Below, one piece after another: positions 62,286 through 64,000 of a stretch of 64,000 bases of DNA; the stretch's first letter is position 1; each line of letters opens with the position of its first letter. The translations under genes were made by a program, and so were the position numbers. The notes under the pieces were generated by a model, which was not told the DNA's origin, did not search any database, and saw nothing but the letters and a program-made list of their open reading frames with translations. Location of the stretch: contig NZ_CP020914.1 in the NCBI RefSeq assembly GCF_007833355.1, forward strand, positions 2,466,047-2,530,046, in the 5' to 3' direction. Source of the DNA: Denitratisoma sp. DHT3. GTDB taxonomy: Bacteria; Pseudomonadota; Gammaproteobacteria; Burkholderiales; Rhodocyclaceae.

Positions 62286-64000
62286 TCCAGCTGCGCAATC
62301 TCGGCTTCGGCCGCGGCGGCGAGCTCCTGGTCGAAGGCGCCTCGCTGCAGGTCCATCCGGGCTGGCGCGTCGGCCTCACCGGCGCCAACGGCTGCGGCAA
62401 ATCCTCCTTCCTCGCCCTGCTGCGGGGCCAGCTCCACGCCGACCGGGGCGACCTGGAAATGCCGCGGTCCTGGGTGGTGGGGCACGTGGCCCAGGACACA
62501 CCCGCGCTGCCAGATGCCGCGCTGGACTTCGTGATCGGCGGCGACGAGGAATACGCCGCCATCGCCGCCGAGCTGGCGGCGATGGATGCCGCCCACCATG
62601 CCGACGGCGAGCGCATCGCCACCCTCCACGGCCGCCTGCAGGAAATCGACGGCTACGGCGCCCGCGCCCGCGCCGCGGCCCTGCTCCATGGCCTGGGCTT
62701 CGCCGACGCCGATCTCGCCCGCCCGGTGGCGGAATTCTCCGGCGGCTGGCGGGTGCGCCTGAACCTGGCGCGGGCGCTGATGTGCCGTTCCGACCTGTTG
62801 CTGCTGGACGAGCCCACCAACCACCTCGATCTCGACGCCGTGCTCTGGCTGGAGGACTGGCTGCGCCGCTATCCCGGCACCCTGATCCTGATCTCGCACG
62901 ACCGCGACTTCCTCGACGCGGTGGTGGAGCGGGTGCTGCACGTGGAGCAGCGGCGCATGACGCTCTACGCCGGCAACTACTCCGCCTTCGAGCGCACCCG
63001 CGCCGAGCGCCTGGCGGGGCAGCAGGCCAGCTTCGACAAGCAGCAGCGCCAGATCGCCCACCTGCACAGCTACATCGACCGCTTCCGCGCCAAGGCCACC
63101 AAGGCGCGCCAGGCGCAGAGCCGCCTGAAGGCGCTGGACCGGATGGAGCTGATCGCCGCCGCCCACGTCGATGCCCCCTTCAGCTTCGGCTTCCTGGAGC
63201 CGGCCGGCATGTCCGATCCGCTGCTGCAACTGGAAGCCGCCGACATCGGCTACGCCGCCGCGCCGCTCTTGCGGCGGATCACCCTCGGGCTGCGTCCCGG
63301 CATGCGCCTGGGCCTCCTGGGCCGCAACGGCGCCGGCAAATCCACCCTGGTCAAATGCCTCGCCGGCCTCTTGCCGCCCCTGGCCGGCAAACGCCTCGAA
63401 GGCCGCCACCTGGCCATCGGCTACTTCGCCCAGCACCAGCTGGAGCAACTGCGCCCCGACGAATCGCCGCTGCAACATCTGCTGCGCCTGGAACCGCAAA
63501 GCCGCGAGCAGGACCTGCGCGACTATCTGGGCGGCTTCGATTTCCGCGGCGACATGGCCACCGAGCCCTGCGGCCGCTTCTCCGGCGGCGAAAAAACGCG
63601 GCTCGCCCTGGCGCTCCTGATCCGCCAGCGGCCCAACCTGCTGCTGCTGGACGAACCCACCAACCACCTCGATCTGGAAATGCGCGAGGCCCTGACCCTG
63701 GCGCTGCAGGAGACCGAGGCCGCCGTGGTGCTGGTCTCCCACGACCGCCATCTGCTGCGCACCACCTGCGACGAGCTGTGGCGGGTGCACGACGGCGTGG
63801 CCGAGCCCTTCGACGGCGACCTCGACGACTACGCCCGCTGGCTGGAGAAGCTGCGCAATGAAGCCGTCACGACCGCCATGGCCGGCACCGACAGCGCGGA
63901 CAGGACCGCCCGCAAGGAAGCGCGGATGGAGAGCGCCGCCCAACGCCAGGCCCTGCTCGCACAACGCCGCCCCCTGGCGAAGGAGGCGGAGAAACTGGAA
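62282..64000 (+). CDS. ABC-F family ATPase YheS-like, truncated by the window edge
   Basis: 573 codons are visible from a GTG at 62282 and the frame is open at the end. Two ABC domains have Walker A GANGCGKSS and GRNGAGKST, signatures FSGGWRVRLNLARAL and FSGGEKTRLALAL, and two [16 protein letters not shown] Walker B motifs. The last residues (RRPLAKEAEKLE) lie in the usual C-terminal coiled coil of YheS/Uup proteins. GTGA overlap with the previous gene suggests coupling. The protein would be about 640 residues. Confidence 0.92.
   Translation, partial: MIQLRNLGFGRGGELLVEGASLQVHPGWRVGLTGANGCGKSSFLALLRGQLHADRGDLEMPRSWVVGHVAQDTPALPDAALDFVIGGDEEYAAIAAELAAMDAAHHADGERIATLHGRLQEIDGYGARARAAALLHGLGFADADLARPVAEFSGGWRVRLNLARALMCRSDLLLLDEPTNHLDLDAVLWLEDWLRRYPGTLILISHDRDFLDAVVERVLHVEQRRMTLYAGNYSAFERTRAERLAGQQASFDKQQRQIAHLHSYIDRFRAKATKARQAQSRLKALDRMELIAAAHVDAPFSFGFLEPAGMSDPLLQLEAADIGYAAAPLLRRITLGLRPGMRLGLLGRNGAGKSTLVKCLAGLLPPLAGKRLEGRHLAIGYFAQHQLEQLRPDESPLQHLLRLEPQSREQDLRDYLGGFDFRGDMATEPCGRFSGGEKTRLALALLIRQRPNLLLLDEPTNHLDLEMREALTLALQETEAAVVLVSHDRHLLRTTCDELWRVHDGVAEPFDGDLDDYARWLEKLRNEAVTTAMAGTDSADRTARKEARMESAAQRQALLAQRRPLAKEAEKLE

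Overview
The window is high-GC bacterial DNA with tightly packed, mostly real genes. Several features point to a betaproteobacterium: the rpsU-yqeY-dnaG-rpoD order with a tRNA behind rpoD, a pyrB followed by a metal-site-deficient dihydroorotase, the yggS-pilT-pilU block, and a pcm-rhodanese-tolC block. Many short-chain dehydrogenases, a pair of adjacent acyl-CoA dehydrogenases and PAPS-type sulfotransferases suggest an aerobic or denitrifying degrader of hydrophobic compounds. A Rhodocyclales/Sterolibacterium-like steroid degrader is my guess, but this is inference and not read directly.

Layout: 1-7.6 kb holds a photolyase fragment, an AraC regulator divergent from a DUF1214-sulfotransferase-SDR-SDR operon, and, convergent to it, two acyl-CoA dehydrogenases. 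7.8-15 kb is housekeeping: folB, plsY, tsaD, then the macromolecular-synthesis operon rpsU, yqeY, dnaG, rpoD and a CAT-anticodon tRNA. 15-26.2 kb looks like an accessory island between that tRNA and a tRNA 3'-half at 26140-26186. It carries toxin-antitoxin remnants, a cell-surface-signalling set (ECF sigma, FecR, TonB receptor with STN domain), a YddA/SbmA-like ABC transporter, a two-P-loop AAA ATPase, a remnant of a FecE-like ATPase, tonB-exbB-exbD and a FitAB module.

26.2-30.8 kb is housekeeping again (S4 protein, YlqF GTPase, AlgH, RuvX, PyrB, PyrC'). 30.8-35 kb carries two near-identical tandem SDRs followed by a second DUF1214-sulfotransferase pair, echoing the locus at 1.3-5.2 kb. 35-40 kb holds yggU, yggT, proC, yggS, pilT and pilU. 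40-41.4 kb holds an FKBP isomerase bracketed by two direct repeats, then apaH.

41.4-50 kb is an envelope polysaccharide/LPS region: a GT9, a WbpM-like dehydratase, a WecA-like initiating transferase, a UDP-glucuronate-epimerase-like protein, a GT2, waaC and waaA. waaA contains an in-frame insertion of GC-rich repeats. Downstream of waaA sits a 'mobile mystery protein' A/B (HTH plus Fic) module, followed by a decayed second copy of the waaA 3' end. 51.6-58.8 kb encodes a complete tripartite RND efflux system (TetR, adaptor, RND pump, and a tolC-like gene behind pcm and rhodanese). The window ends with a lone DNA adenine methylase-like gene, the ABC-F factor YbiT, a small PlsC-type acyltransferase and a truncated YheS-type ABC-F gene.

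The most unusual items are the repeated DUF1214-sulfotransferase-SDR module, the tRNA-bounded iron-signalling island with its two-P-loop ATPase, the repeat-invaded waaA, the waaA-3'-flanked Fic module, and the 20-bp hairpin whose loop contains the pilT stop codon.
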